Shown: piece by piece, positions 43,599 to 55,400 of the stretch | How positions within the stretch are numbered: position 1 is the first letter of the stretch | Layout: every line of letters starts with the position of its first letter | Assembly: GCA_030295235.1 (NCBI GenBank) | Contig: AP026136.1 | Span: forward strand, 62,001 to 126,000 | Origin: Fistulifera solaris | Taxonomy: Eukaryota > Bacillariophyta > Bacillariophyceae > Naviculales > Stauroneidaceae | Direction of reading: 5' to 3' | Length of the DNA: 64,000 bases | Translations under genes and position numbers: made by a program | The notes under the pieces: model-generated | What the model saw: only the letters and a program-made list of their open reading frames with translations | What the model was told of the DNA's origin: nothing | Databases searched by the model: none

Positions 43599-45526
43599 TT
43601 ATTGTAATTCTTTGATCATTTCCTTTTGATGATACTTGCTGTAGACATGCGTGCCGATGTATATATCCCATAACGACCTCCACAGCCATTTGGAAAGATT
43701 CTTGCTCGCCTCACTGTTCCGTTGATGGCCACCACCCTTTTCTTCCCAGCGTCCCAGACAAAAGGCTGCATCACTCAACAACTGTAAAATCACATATTCG
43801 ATCAACAGCTCACGTATGCTGTCATTATTATCAAACAATTCCGATATGAGACGATCCAGCACAGTTTCAAAGACATGGTCCAGGTACGGAACTAACGTTT
43901 GAGTTTCTTCGGTCAAAATCAACTTTTCATCATGAATAAGAAATCGCAACACCCACGAGCCGGTTGTCAAATCTTCTTCCATGCCAGCCGTGTGGAAGAA
44001 ACTCATCAAGAATTTTGTAAGAAAGGCAGGTTGCGGCATGGACTTCGCTAGACCTAAATCAAACAATTCCAATCCACGATCTTGGGAATAAAACGTATTG
44101 TGCAACCCGGCATCGGTCAAACCACATGTCCAAATGCATTCGGTAGCAGGACCAGATTGAAACGAGAGAGCGTGTTCCAATATTGATAACCAGCAGCCAT
44201 CTAATCGATCTAGGCAACAACTCGTATGTGGATTCTGAAAATCAGTCATTCCAAAGACATCTGAAAGGAGCGTCCCGCGCAACAAGAGTTGACCCAGAAA
44301 TTGTGCCGGCATGATCTCATCGTCCATCAATGTTAGCGCCTGCGGATCTTGAAATTTTGCTCCAAAGTCTCGCATTTGGGCAAAACGACCTTTGGTCGGA
44401 TGAAAATTTTACGAATCGCTGACCCTACCATCAAATCCGCCATTTTGGATACTTTGGTGACATCTGGATTCAGTTTCAAAGCTTCAATCTCTGCTCGCAC
44501 TTGTTCCATGCTATTCCGTTCTTCTGGTAATGTAATTTCGTACAAATCGCGCATCACCGTCACAAATTCATCAATCAGCCCTTGCAACACATCACCTTGC
44601 AGTTGTCGTGATAACAACAACGCCGCACTGTTTTGGGGAAATGGTCCGCCAATCGTTCTTTGTGCCAACGTTACTTTCCAATGTTCCTCTTCTTGCAATT
44701 CGGCTAGTTGCTGTTCCAATTGACTCAAAAAGGCGTGACCATCTCGAATCGTCGATGCATCGGCCCACAAGTGTTTGGGAATTTCCAAATTGACGGTTTG
44801 CAATCCAACACTCAAATCGATCGTCGCATCGGTTGATGATTCCATCGTTTTACGGATCCGTATCCGACGCATCCCTTGTTGTCCGGCCTGTTCTCGTGTG
44901 TGCGGTGTGAGCCGTTGGAGCGAACGCAACGACATGAGAAAGGAGGTGCGTCGTCCTCCCACCGGTTCGTCATTTTTGCGTCGGTCTGTCAGTTGCTTGG
45001 TACTACTACCAAAATAATGCGGCCCGTGAGCCCAAAAGTTGCCCCGTAACGAAGTCCACAATTCGTGCGCCCGATCGCGTAAGTGATACGGACTGATGTA
45101 GACCAAGGTAAATGCCGGAATGCGGTTTTGCATGTTCTGTGCCGCATTCGAAGGCGACGACAACGAGATCAACCGCAAATGCCGCTTGCACAGTTCTTGT
45201 TGTATTTTGGTTAACGAAAGAACTTCGTGAGTATCTTTGGCATTTGCGTGTTTCATGACAAGCGATCCCCATTGCGATGTATAGCCGTGAAAGACGGCCG
45301 TCCCGCTTCCTCCGCCGTGTAACAATCGAACATCTTTTAAAGCAGCAGGAGCATAACAATTCGAGTGAATGGAAGTATAGTGATGATCGGGGACGGCTTC
45401 AATCGTCACAGTGCCGTTGGTAGGATGATATTGCATCACTAAACCGTATCCGGCCGGAACTTCAAACGTGTCACCGTATTCGGCTTGAAAGTCTTGTAAC
45501 GACAGTGCGCGTGATTGAGGAGCCAT
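43599..45526 (-). CDS. Divergent protein-kinase-fold protein with long insertion
   Basis: About 643 residues across one frame break at TTT 44391-44393 (one base short; the A4 at 44382-44385 is an alternative). I do not recognise a named family. Kinase-like elements are visible in order: a Gly-rich loop HGGGSGTAVF (about residue 70), a beta-3 Lys in SLVMKHAN, and an alpha-C-like HEVLSLTKIQQEL. About 370 residues later comes the catalytic-loop-like TDAGLHNTFY, with Asp and Asn in the D-x4-N spacing of kinases, then LFDLGLAKS as a DFG equivalent 13 residues after the Asn. The His-Arg before the catalytic Asp is missing. The middle is Arg-rich and unlike a kinase lobe. An atypical small-molecule or protein kinase is my best guess. 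Confidence 0.55.
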
Positions 45527-46288
45527 TGTAACGTGAGTAAGTGCGTGTGTGTGTATGTAATAGACGTAAAAGTATTGTCGTTTGAATGAATGCCAAGATG
45601 TTTATTATTTGAAGGAAGAAATTCGATCGTTTATTACTACTAGTACCAGGTATGCTGTGTCTCGAGAAAAAATTCATTCCTTCTATCGCGCCGCTTACTT
45701 TTGAGGCGAGACTACAAAAAATAGTAGCCGTCACCCCCACACGGTCAATTTTCAAAAAAAAGGGAACGGCGTTAAAAATCTGCCTCATCGTAGACGCTAC
45801 GTAAAATGTAGTACTGGGAGGCAGAATTTTAACGTCCGTCCCAGGAGTCGTCCGCTCGTTCGCTCGCGATGCGAACCGAAGCCTTTCCGAGATTCAACCG
45901 TCCGCTCATCCATCCGTAGTAGTCATGAGTCAAAACGGGACACAACCGACGTAGCACTGCGATCTTTGCAACCTCAACGAAGCGCGCAGCGTTGTTTTTT
46001 TCCCATGGCGGTGTTTGTGCCCACGTAGCATGACAGATATTACTATCCTTGGAAAAGGTAGGTCAAATGACGACTTGCTATCGTATCCATTGATCATTGT
46101 GTTTGATGTAGCAGTGTTTAGGAAATAAATCAAATATTTTTGGGTGCTGCGCCGACGGGGACGGGCAGCAGTCTCGTTTCGAGTGACAAAAGATATCCCG
46201 TTTTCGAGAGCTTTATCACTCGGTAAACGACATTATTCAATTCCGCCCCTCTCTCATCCTGCCTTTTTTACCTGCAGCTTGTTTGAAA
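45527..46288. other. Divergent promoters
   Basis: Has a TACCAGGTA at 45644 and a CATGAGTCA near 45924. No gene recognised. Confidence 0.55.
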
Positions 46289-46693
46289 ATGTCTAAACTT
46301 AGTTTCGTAATTGCATCCTTGGTTGTGGCCATGAGCCAGGCCTTTGTTCCGGCCTCGCAAGTCCGTACTCCGGCTGCCGCGTTCGTCAACAACAACTCTC
46401 CCTTGGTCATGAACATGGCCGAAGACATGTACTGGGAAGGCGAATACCCTCCTTCTAAGGTCTTGGGACCTATCATGTCCAAGATGCCGTCCGGAGTTTT
46501 GGGTGTCCTCTCCTTGTTCTTTTTGGGAGCTTGCGCGTACTCGGTAGGACAGAGCAGTGTGTTGGTGCAGGAGCCGGGAGCCTTTGAAAATGGCACCTGG
46601 GTCAAATGGTACTACGTCTTGGGCAGCTTCGGTGGACCTTTGGCGTGGGGCACGCACGTTGCCTCGTGGATTCAGCGCAAGAATGGCATGTAA
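46289..46693 (+). CDS. Plastid-targeted two-helix membrane protein (thylakoid type)
   Basis: 134 residues from the ATG at 46289. The presequence LSFVIASLVVAMSQAFVPAS is a signal peptide ending in a diatom plastid site (SQAF). The mature protein has two predicted membrane helices, GVLGVLSLFFLGACAYSVGQ and WYYVLGSFGGPLAWGTHVA, joined by a short polar loop with GAFENGTW, and a basic tail. Small size, bipartite presequence and Gly-rich helices suggest a photosystem- or thylakoid-associated subunit, but I cannot match it to a named one. Codon choice is strongly biased to C-ending codons (AAC, TTC, GTC, TCC), unlike most neighbours, which suggests high expression. Confidence 0.75.
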   Translation: MSKLSFVIASLVVAMSQAFVPASQVRTPAAAFVNNNSPLVMNMAEDMYWEGEYPPSKVLGPIMSKMPSGVLGVLSLFFLGACAYSVGQSSVLVQEPGAFENGTWVKWYYVLGSFGGPLAWGTHVASWIQRKNGM

Positions 46694-46964
46694 ACACAGC
46701 GCCATTCTAGTCTATCTAACGTACTAATGAATATTGTAGCACTGCGCTGAAGACTACAGTCTTTGTCGTTTTGTTCTGCTAGTCTCAAATATTCAAAGCC
46801 CTTTCTCATTGATTAGAATGGATACTTGGAACAATGTTGTCAAGCGTTACTGTGTATTTTGTGATGCTGTAGGAATGAAGTTGGTCATGTGTTCGTGCTC
46901 CATGCTAAGGTTATGAATTTTACAGCTGCTAGATTATGATCTACTTTCTAGATCGAATAAGTTT

Positions 46965-48182
46965 TTAGCGTTTGCTGGCTCGAAGAAGACTTTTTCCTCT
47001 GCTCTGCAACATGGTTTCTTTCTCAACATCGCTCATCACGTGAACGGTCTTGATTCCAACGCGCTCTTTGAACCTAAAAGATGGTAAAATGAAAAAATAA
47101 TTGAGTGTGACAATTGATGTGCTACTCTTCAAGGAGAAGTAGAGAGAATCTTACCATACTCCGTTCAAAGTTGGATAGGCCTCTAGTCGTTGAATGGTGT
47201 CTATGCCCCAAATGATGCGACCGAAACATGGATCCCCCCTGTGCAGCTCGGTATTATCCGCCGTATTAATATAGAAACTCGGGCTACCGTCCGCAGCGAA
47301 CGCTATTGTGTATGGCTGGTGTGGGTGTTCGGGACTGTATTCTTTGAATGTCACGGTTTCGAGATTGGCGTCCGAAAATTGCCGTGCCTTGTCCTTGGCG
47401 GACGTCCGATCGTAGGGTAGAGGAGCTGCTTTGATGACTTGCAAAGCATTCAAAATGAAAGAACAATTATCCCACAAATGATCCGCTACCATGGCCAAGA
47501 AGGTTTGAATGGAATGCGGCATCAGTTCGGTAGGTGCCAGCTCCACCACAAACTTTTCAGGTCCGGGTCGACCATCTGGGAATATCAACTCAAACATGAC
47601 ATGAATCGGCTCTTTTCCGTATATTCGTCTCACTTCTTCGACGCTGTCTTTTTGTACACGCTGCTTGAGTGTCAGTGCTTTCGAAGTATGTTTATCGACA
47701 CGCTGCTGCAACTTTTTCATTTCCGTCAAAGCGCGCAAATTGGCTACTTTCATTTGTTGTTGAGGATCCATTCCAGTAGTCGCTTGAAGCATTCTATCGA
47801 CGGCATCTAATTCTCGCTTCAATTTATTCAATTCTGATTCTGCTTTCCCCATAAGTTCTTCTAGCGTTTGTCGATTGTTTTGCATATAGACGACTTGTTG
47901 GGATGTGTAACTCACGGCCGTTCGCGACAGTTGTATCACAAATAAGGCTGATGCTACGCAACCGACAAAGAACCACGATATTCGAGATTTCCGTATCGCC
48001 TCCTTTTTATTGATGGGTTGCGATTTATATTGATGAATGCCAGAGAGCGCTACTCGATCGCCCCTTGATGAAAATGAATCATCAAGAGAACTGGAACTGA
48101 GCTGGAGATTGGAGCTTGGCTTACATGTTAATTTTAACAGCCGAGGGCTGAGCTCCAAGTCGTCTTTCGACGCATCGTTCAT
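46965..48182 (-). CDS. Type II membrane protein with cyclophilin-like lumenal domain, copy 1
   Basis: Exon 1 is 48182-47155, the intron 47154-47074 (81 nt, GTAAGA...TTTTAG), and exon 2 is 47073-46965; 378 residues, intact frame. Without the splice the frame stops at NGVW; after it comes WFKERVGIK, which matches WFTQRVGIK in both neighbours. The order is: a polar N terminus; one membrane helix (ISWFFVGCVASALFVIQL); a coiled coil of about 110 residues; and a cyclophilin-like domain with FVVELAPTELMPHSIQTFL, SFYINTADNTELHRGDPCFG and RIIWGIDTIQRL. The active-site residues of peptidyl-prolyl isomerases are not clearly kept. A Golgi/ER-type II topology is likely. The Met at 48182 is chosen over upstream Mets because the preceding 30 bp is a tandem repeat. 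Confidence 0.8.
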
Positions 48183-49028
48183 GATTGAATTCAGATGGTT
48201 TGTAATGGTTTGTAATGGTTTGTAGCCATAACAAGCAAACAGCTGCGAATAAAAAGGCAACCATCGGGGAAAATGCATGTGGCAAGAAAAGTGCCGCCCG
48301 AAAGCTCCTCTCGACAGTAACGTTTTGAGTACTCCAAAGACCTGGGAACGAAAACGCGATGTCCATCAGTCAGGCGGGAAAAAGCTTCTGCTAGCCATAT
48401 CAAAGCATATCCTCCCGTGTCTTCAACACAGCGAACGTTTATTCAGCGAATACCTTTCTATCATTATCGGATGTAAAAGCTGAGGAAAGAATGACTCATT
48501 CCATTCAAAGCCTACGTTTATTTAGGCTCTGTCGGATATTTATCGATGTAGGGGCAACCCGGATATCGAGTAGGTTGACCACCCTTGTTAACGGGGTAAA
48601 ATTTGCATCGATGTTACTTATACCTTCATTGACATGACTTAGGCGATCCATGGAATGCCATTGGGCAACTATGGAGCGTCAAACGTGAGGAAAGACGACA
48701 AATCCATCGAAGTAGAATTCTACGTGAAATTGGATGTACTAGTAGGCCATGTAAGTCATTTGCTGGGACCCGATAACTGATAAAGAGAGGACGATGCAAA
48801 AGCTTGATGCGTAAGATCATTAGCAATGCTTCTTCTACTCCGAATAATTGCTAATTGGTTAGTAATCTAAGTTTTTGTACATGATTTCGAATATACGTCC
48901 CCGCTCTTGGCTAAATCGTCCCCACCAGACAAGTTATTTCTTGTGTACACAGTGCTTCATCCGTATCTTACTCATGAGGCTCGATAGTTGATGATTTGTC
49001 TCCGGTAACCAAAACGACTGAAAAACAA
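48183..49028. other. Intergenic between cyclophilin-like copies 1 and 2
   Basis: Only the triple 10-bp repeat noted; no fourth copy is visible. Confidence 0.6.
48195..48224. repeat. Three tandem 10-bp repeats (ATGGTTTGTA)
   Basis: Exact triplicate immediately upstream of the chosen start of cyclophilin-like copy 1. Confidence 0.8.
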
Positions 49029-50164
49029 TTAAACACGTGTCTTGAACCGTTTCTTTTGGTCGATAACGACACTTGAATTGTCGAGGAGTGTTGCCGATTT
49101 GATTCCCACACGTTGCGTGAACCAAACCCCGTTGCGAGTGGGAGAAGACTCCAGACGCTGAATGGTATCAAAACCCTGAATAACTGTTCCGAAGCATGGA
49201 TCTCCTTCGTGGGCCAACGTATTATCGGCCGTATTGAGAAAAAAGTTGGGACTACCGTCGGCCGTGAAACCCATTGTGTACTTCTGATGCGGGAACTGCG
49301 GATTGTATTCTTTAAAAGCTAGCTGATCGAGACCCAAGTCGGCAAACGATTGCGCTTTCACTTTGGCGGAACTGCCATCGTAGGGTATCGGAGAAGCTTT
49401 GATGACATTCAAGGCACTCATAATGAACGAACATCCATCAATAAGCTTGTTTGATACCATATCGAGAAAGGCTTCGACCGCATGGGGCATCAGTTCACTA
49501 GGAGCGAGTTCTAATACGAACCTAGTGGGTCCTTTTTGCCATCGGCAAACACTAGTTCGAATTCCACCCGATGTACTCCTGTTCCGTACTTTTGGTGAAT
49601 TCCGGCGAGACTGGAAGCTTGAATTTTCTTCCGCAATCCGTTTGCTTGTTTTTCAAATTGATCTACTCGGTCTTGAGCTTTCATCATCTGATGCATGGCA
49701 CGAATGTTCGAGACCTTCATGATTTCGTTCCTGTGCTCCGGATTCTGCGCCGTTTCGGACATCATGCCGATCGCATTGATTTGCCGCTTGAGGCGATCCA
49801 GCTCACCTTCCACACTGACAGACTTTTCATAGAGCATATTCCGGGTGTGTTCCATGGCTAAAACTTGTTCACGGGTATTTCCTACCACTTGTCGGGAAAT
49901 AAAACCAAAGGCGCATCCTATTATCAGGCACGTCGCAAATACCCATGACACTCGCGGAGCGGTTTTACGTCGGTAAGGATTATTGCAGTTTTCGGATGAC
50001 GATGAAGAAATCGATATTGGGACGAACGGGAGAAGGGCTTCCACATTGGGGGATTGTGGATTTGCCATGAAACGAATTTGAGCTGGACCAGTTCGCGTCG
50101 ATGCTTCCTCGCAGTCATGTAAATGCGAATGCAACTCGAAGGAATCGCTGTCATCGTCGCTCAT
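49029..50164 (-). CDS. Type II membrane protein with cyclophilin-like lumenal domain, copy 2
   Basis: About 378 residues across one frame break at T5 49533-49537 on the plus strand (one base short); correction gives DGKKGPTRFVLELAPSELMP, matching copy 3. The start MSDDDSDSFELHSHL fits the other copies. An ATTACAG/GTACAAG junction just upstream could be a 5'-UTR intron end. The helix is VSWVFATCLIIGCAFGF, the coiled coil spans about 130-240, and the cyclophilin-like part has KYTMGFTADGSPNFFLNTAD, EGDPCFGTVIQGFDTIQRL and NGVWFTQRVGIKSA. There is no intron after NGVW, unlike copy 1. It is clearly closer to copy 3 than to copy 1. Confidence 0.8.
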
Positions 50165-50535
50165 TGTGAATGCTTCTTCAAGAACTGATGTGCGGCAGGC
50201 AATTGATACACATTTCGAAGATGACTTGTACCTGTAATCGTTCAAAGAAATAGTAGCAACAAAGCTTTTTTCGTTTTGCTTTCATTATTCGTTTTGATGC
50301 ATTATTTGATGCCGCATGCACGCGTTGCGTTAATGGTCTTAGTCATAAAAGGTTTTTACTATACGCCGAAGTGTACGCTGAATGACCCTTTAGCTTTTAC
50401 GGACGCTGACTAGCGACTAAGGCCAGAATCATGACTTGCAATCTTTTAAAACCATTTCCTAATTATAGATTGTTGCTTGACTTCTAACATACAGCCTATG
50501 TACAAAAACATGCGCGCAAACCATGAATAGGGTGC
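50165..50535. other. Intergenic between cyclophilin-like copies 2 and 3
   Basis: Possible 5'-UTR intron end for copy 2 near 50230, and a TTTACTATA block at 50355. Confidence 0.5.
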
Positions 50536-51672
50536 TTAAGCTCGACGACTCTTTTGTCGAAGCTTGGCCTGTTCATAGCTAATGCTGTTTGCTTCTATGA
50601 TTCGGGCGGCTTTGATACCAACACGCTGAGTGAACCAAATTCCATTGCGTGTCGGTGATGATTCCAGACGCTTCACCGCATCAAAGCCCTGTATGACTTT
50701 GGCAAAACACGGATCTCCTTCATGGGAATGAGTATTGTCGTCCACATTGATGAAAAAGCTGGGGCTTCCATCGGCAGTAAAGCCCATGGTGTACTTTTCG
50801 TGGGGGAAGCTTTCGCTATATTCCTTAAATGCCAGTTTGTCGAGACCGAAATCGGCAAATGACTGTGCCTTGTCTTTCGCCGAACTGCCGTCGTACGGCA
50901 ATGGGGCTGCCTTGATAAGATTGAGCGCGTTCATGATGAAGGAACATCCGTCCACGAGTTTGTTGGATACCATGTCGAGGAATGTTTCGACCGAATGTGG
51001 CATGAGTTCACTGGGAGCCAGCTCAATCACAAACTTGGTCGGTCCGTCTACTCCGTCCTGAAACTCGAGTTGAAATTCAACGTGGTGTATTCCGTCACCA
51101 TACTTTTTCGATATACCCGCTAGACTCAATGCCTGTACTCGTTCTCTTAAAAGCATAGCTTGCTTGGATGCTGTGTCGACTCGTTTTTGGGCTTTGTTCA
51201 TCTGGTGCATAGCCCGAATGTTGGAGACTTTCATTTCTTCCTTCTCCTGGTTATGTTTATGTTGAGGATGATTCGAGTTGATGGTATTAATCTTTTTCTT
51301 GAGTTCCACGAGGTCATTGGAGACGCTGGTGACTTTTTCTCTCAGTAATTGTCGGCTGGACTCCATCGTGGATACTTGGGCGGCAGTGCTTTGTATGGTT
51401 TGCCTCGCTACGTACCCACATATGCAGGCAATCAATACGACACCGAGACATATCCACGACGCTCGTTTGGATTGCAGGAAAGCATAGGAAGTGCTATCAG
51501 GGTGTAATGAAAAGCCCTCGATGTCGTCGTGATCGGATAAAGCTTGTTGAAACGTCAATGGACTATAACTTTGTGATCGTTTGTACAAGAAGCGAGTGTC
51601 GCTCTCCTGTTGTATATCGTTGCTTTGGCTTCGTACGAGTCGAGTCGGTCGGCTTTCCGATGAATTTAACAT
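50536..51672 (-). CDS. Type II membrane protein with cyclophilin-like lumenal domain, copy 3
   Basis: 378 residues, one intact frame, no intron. A Ser/Arg-rich cytosolic N terminus of about 70 residues is followed by the anchor ASWICLGVVLIACICGYVA. A coiled coil follows (about 95-185) with the shared MKVSNIRAMHQMNKAQKRVD. The cyclophilin-like domain has KFVIELAPSELMPHSVETFL, KYTMGFTADGSPSFFINVDD and EGDPCFAKVIQGFDAVKRLE. The basic tail (AKLRQKSRRA) differs between copies. This is the most complete reference for the three-copy array, since it needs neither splicing nor correction. The function is probably protein folding or scaffolding in the secretory pathway; this is inference from topology. 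Confidence 0.83.
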   Translation of the reverse strand: MLNSSESRPTRLVRSQSNDIQQESDTRFLYKRSQSYSPLTFQQALSDHDDIEGFSLHPDSTSYAFLQSKRASWICLGVVLIACICGYVARQTIQSTAAQVSTMESSRQLLREKVTSVSNDLVELKKKINTINSNHPQHKHNQEKEEMKVSNIRAMHQMNKAQKRVDTASKQAMLLRERVQALSLAGISKKYGDGIHHVEFQLEFQDGVDGPTKFVIELAPSELMPHSVETFLDMVSNKLVDGCSFIMNALNLIKAAPLPYDGSSAKDKAQSFADFGLDKLAFKEYSESFPHEKYTMGFTADGSPSFFINVDDNTHSHEGDPCFAKVIQGFDAVKRLESSPTRNGIWFTQRVGIKAARIIEANSISYEQAKLRQKSRRA

Positions 51673-52431
51673 CGTCTCTTATTTCCTATGCGGTCTTCAT
51701 TCGCCTACAACACAGAGTGACTTGTTGCTTTTATTTTTCTTTGCTAAAGGAGAAATAAAAGCGCCGATAGCGCTTTTCGCTTTCTCCTCCCACTTCCGTT
51801 CAACAGCTTTGCGCCAGCGGTAAATTACCATAACAACGAACAACAAACCCAGTAAAAAGTACCGCGTACTACATTTCACGACCACGAAATTTGTTTGGGA
51901 CTATGATTATTTGTAATTCCTATCTTTGGGCCTATTTTCCTTCTAAATCGCCTATAGAAGCTCAGAAGCATTATTTGAACTTTGATGTGTTCGGACTTTT
52001 TACAAAGCCATCTTCAGTACAAAGTACTCAGCGGGTGCACTCGTCTCATGTCAAAGCTCGAGAGCTACAGAGAGGGATCTCATTTTTTTTCTCCGATGAC
52101 GACAAAGAACAGTGTTATTACTCTTTGGTTACGCAGGTCTATTCTAAGAATTAAATAGTCTAGTTTAGCTACATCCTCATTCGGTTGAGATCAAGACCAC
52201 TAAGGGCGATAGATTGGTTTCCAAGGTGACCGGTCAATAATTTTATCAAATCGTACGTTGGACGTCGACACTACAAACGCTGTCGATAATTACGTGCATT
52301 CAAAGTACCATAGCGACGATTCCAGGAGGTACTAGCTATCTAGCCTTAACCCATTTTTTTAAAAGATAAAAGCTGTCCTAACCAGAGCATCCTTTGCGTC
52401 TGCCGCAATCGCAAACATTTGAATGCAGACG
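51673..52431. other. Intergenic
   Basis: Promoter of cyclophilin-like copy 3 and 3' flank of NEMF; nothing recognised. Confidence 0.6.
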
Positions 52432-55400
52432 CTACTGCTTGTTCTTCGATTTCTTGCCAGCGGACTTGCTCTGCTTTGCAAGCTTGCTCGCGCCTGCTGT
52501 TGATATTTTAACATCGGCACAAATTGTTTGAATCATATCGTTGTCGGGAATCTTTTTGATGTACTCTTTGAATCGATCGTGACTAGCTGTACCTTTGTTT
52601 TGATCATCACGCAAGAATATTTCCTGGCATTGTTTGCTAGCTTTTCCTCGTTTCATGGCGCCAGGTGTCAACTTGATCCGATAGGTATACTGAGAAAGCG
52701 TCTGATATGGTGCCAGCACAGGAACCGCATAGAGGATCATGTCCTCGGGGTGTGGCTTTCCAGTCAATTTTCCTAGTTCTTGCACATCGTCCAAAGCCAT
52801 GTCCTCCTGGTCAAGATCTACAACGCCTTCCTCGGCTAGTGTCTGCTTCCATTCTTTCACGGCAGCGTCCTTCTCCTCTTTTGTTTTGCGCTTCGCAGCA
52901 GTTGCGTCATTTTCGTCATCCATCTTTATATTTTCGTGGCCAAACTTCTTTATAGTACGGATAATTCCACCTAAGCTGGCCGAGAAGTGGTCAACACGGC
53001 TTGTCCGCTTCAGATTCAGCAATCGACGCGCCGCCATGGTTTGCGCTTCGATACTGAGCGATTGCAGCTGCTCGAGTGTATCTCCGTCAAATTTATCCCA
53101 ACGAGCAACCTTATCCGCTTCTTCCCCAACAGTCACACACTCTGCCAATAAATCACGGATGCTATACTCCAGCTTACGAGCGATTTCCTTAGGATCTTTG
53201 ACGAGAAGTGCAACTGTTTCAGCAGCGAGTTGTTGTTCAGTTTCATTCTTCGTATTAACTTTTTTCTTGGGCTGGTTCTTCTTATTCTTTTTACCTTGCA
53301 GCGCAACCATCGCCAACTCACGGTCTTCGTCATCTTGATCGGCGTACTTGAGCATTTTCTTTTCGCCTTTCCTCTTTGTCCTCGTTTCGCAGTAGACTTG
53401 TCGTTAGCAACTTTCGTCTTCTCGCTCGCGGATTTTGATACCGGTGTGCTGGGACGCTCTTCTTGCTTCTTTTGACTTATTATACGCTGCGCCTCTTCCA
53501 ACGACGAATACTTTTTCAATAGCTTCCGTTCCTTGACTGAAAGTCCACGCTTAGATTGTGCTTTTTCGTTACCACTCACTTGATCCTGTCTGTCTTCGTC
53601 ATTGCCATCACTATCGACGGACTCATCCTTTTCATTGGTGTCGACATTGATCGACACGCTGCTGTCCTCCGCGTTAGCTTCTTCGACTTCTGTGGTTTCG
53701 CCTGGTTCCTCAGCCGACTGTTCCAATTCGGCTTCATAAGAACCATTATCGTTAATAAGGTTATCCCTAGTCATCGTGACGGATTCATTATCTGGTGGTT
53801 GGTCTTCCAACAATGCCAACGCGACGTAATCTTTTCGCTCGTTAGCGTGCCTTGCCAAGGTGTCAGGATCGTCATCTCCTAATCGAAACAAAATTCCCAA
53901 CCCCAGTTCAAGCGACGCAGGCTTCAAGTAATTCTTCTTTCCACGAATCATAAAGGAACCTGTCGTCAAGTATTCTCCCGATGGCGCTGTTTTGGAGACT
54001 TGGTGCGAGTAGACCCACCAAGCGGAGGTGATCATTTTCTTCTTCCACGCAACAGATTGGCATACTGTCCAATGACCAGCCTCGGACAAAGCCTGTGGAC
54101 TAATACCATTCGTTGCAGTGGTGGCTGCGGCTTGTAGAGACGCAGCTTTACCACGTACAATGCAGGAGGCTGCGCCGGCCACGTCGGCATGCAAATATAA
54201 ATCTTGCTTTCGGAGATAGCGCTTGACCAGTAATTCATTCTGCTGTGCGTCTTTACCGCCCAAAACCAGGTAATTGTCGGATGTAATGAACCACAGAAAC
54301 TTCTCATACCAGGCTTTCTTGTGCTGTTGTTTAGTCAAAGCGCGGACGGTTTGGTACTGTTGCTGTTGAAACTGTTGTTGTGCTTGGTGCTGCGCTGCCA
54401 GTAACGCTTGTTCTGTCTTTTCGAGAGTCTTGGCAGCTTTCTCCTTGGAAGCACGGTATTGTGCAAACATGCGATTTGCGTTGCCATGCGCCGTTTCAGA
54501 CAACTCCAAAGTCACCTTGATACTTTCATCGTCGTCCTCCAGTGTGTCCGACGGCAATCTCAATACCATTGTGTTGTCGTTCAAATGCAAGTGATGAATC
54601 AACATTGCAACAGGATTTTGATTTTCCTGTTCGACACGAACAATTTCGTTCAACTGATCCCAATCCATACCGCTGTTCAAGGCAGAATTGACCACCTGTA
54701 ATGCTTGTTCCACCATCACTGCGTGCTGCTGCACAGCGCGAGCCTGTTTTGCCATTGTTCGGCTGCCACTTGCAGCGACTGAACACGATCCGTCTGATCT
54801 TGTTCGAGTTTCTGCAGTTTGTTCTGCATAGCTAATCGAGCTGACTTCAATTTGGCTTGGTGCTTTTGTTGCCATAGTTGTCCAAAGAATAAATCGACCG
54901 CTTCCGAGAACGAAGCGCACTCTTGCACCAATTTGTGTTGTTGATCTTGATGCTGTCGAAACAAGTACGGCTGAAACTCTAAATAGATTTTCGCTGGTTG
55001 GCTGCGATTATCTTTGTCGTCATTATTTGGAGTCTCAATCTGGTTACCAACGCCCTCGTCGTCGTCCAGGCGATACAAGAGAAATCCTGCTTGTGGTGAT
55101 GTTTGTTGCAATGATTCCATAATTCTTGATCCTTCTTTTTCCAGGGTTTTTATCAAATGAGAACATTCATTTTTCTCTAAAGGAAGCATGTGTTGAGGTG
55201 ACACGCCCGCTTGCAATAAACAATGCTCGATCAAAGCCGGCCCGTAGTGAGAATAACCCGAGGAATGTTGCAGCAGCAGCCACTTCCAATTCTTTTGCTT
55301 CTGCTTTTTGCTCTTTTTCCTATTACTTTGATTCAAATCCGTCGGTAATGAATCTTGCAATTGCTCTCGCATCCACGCATCTATTCGATCCCAATCATTC

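Noticed and set aside
43599-44375. Separate small gene downstream of the kinase-like frame
   Set aside because: It holds the catalytic-loop and DLG-like motifs that complete the upstream half; one base joins them.
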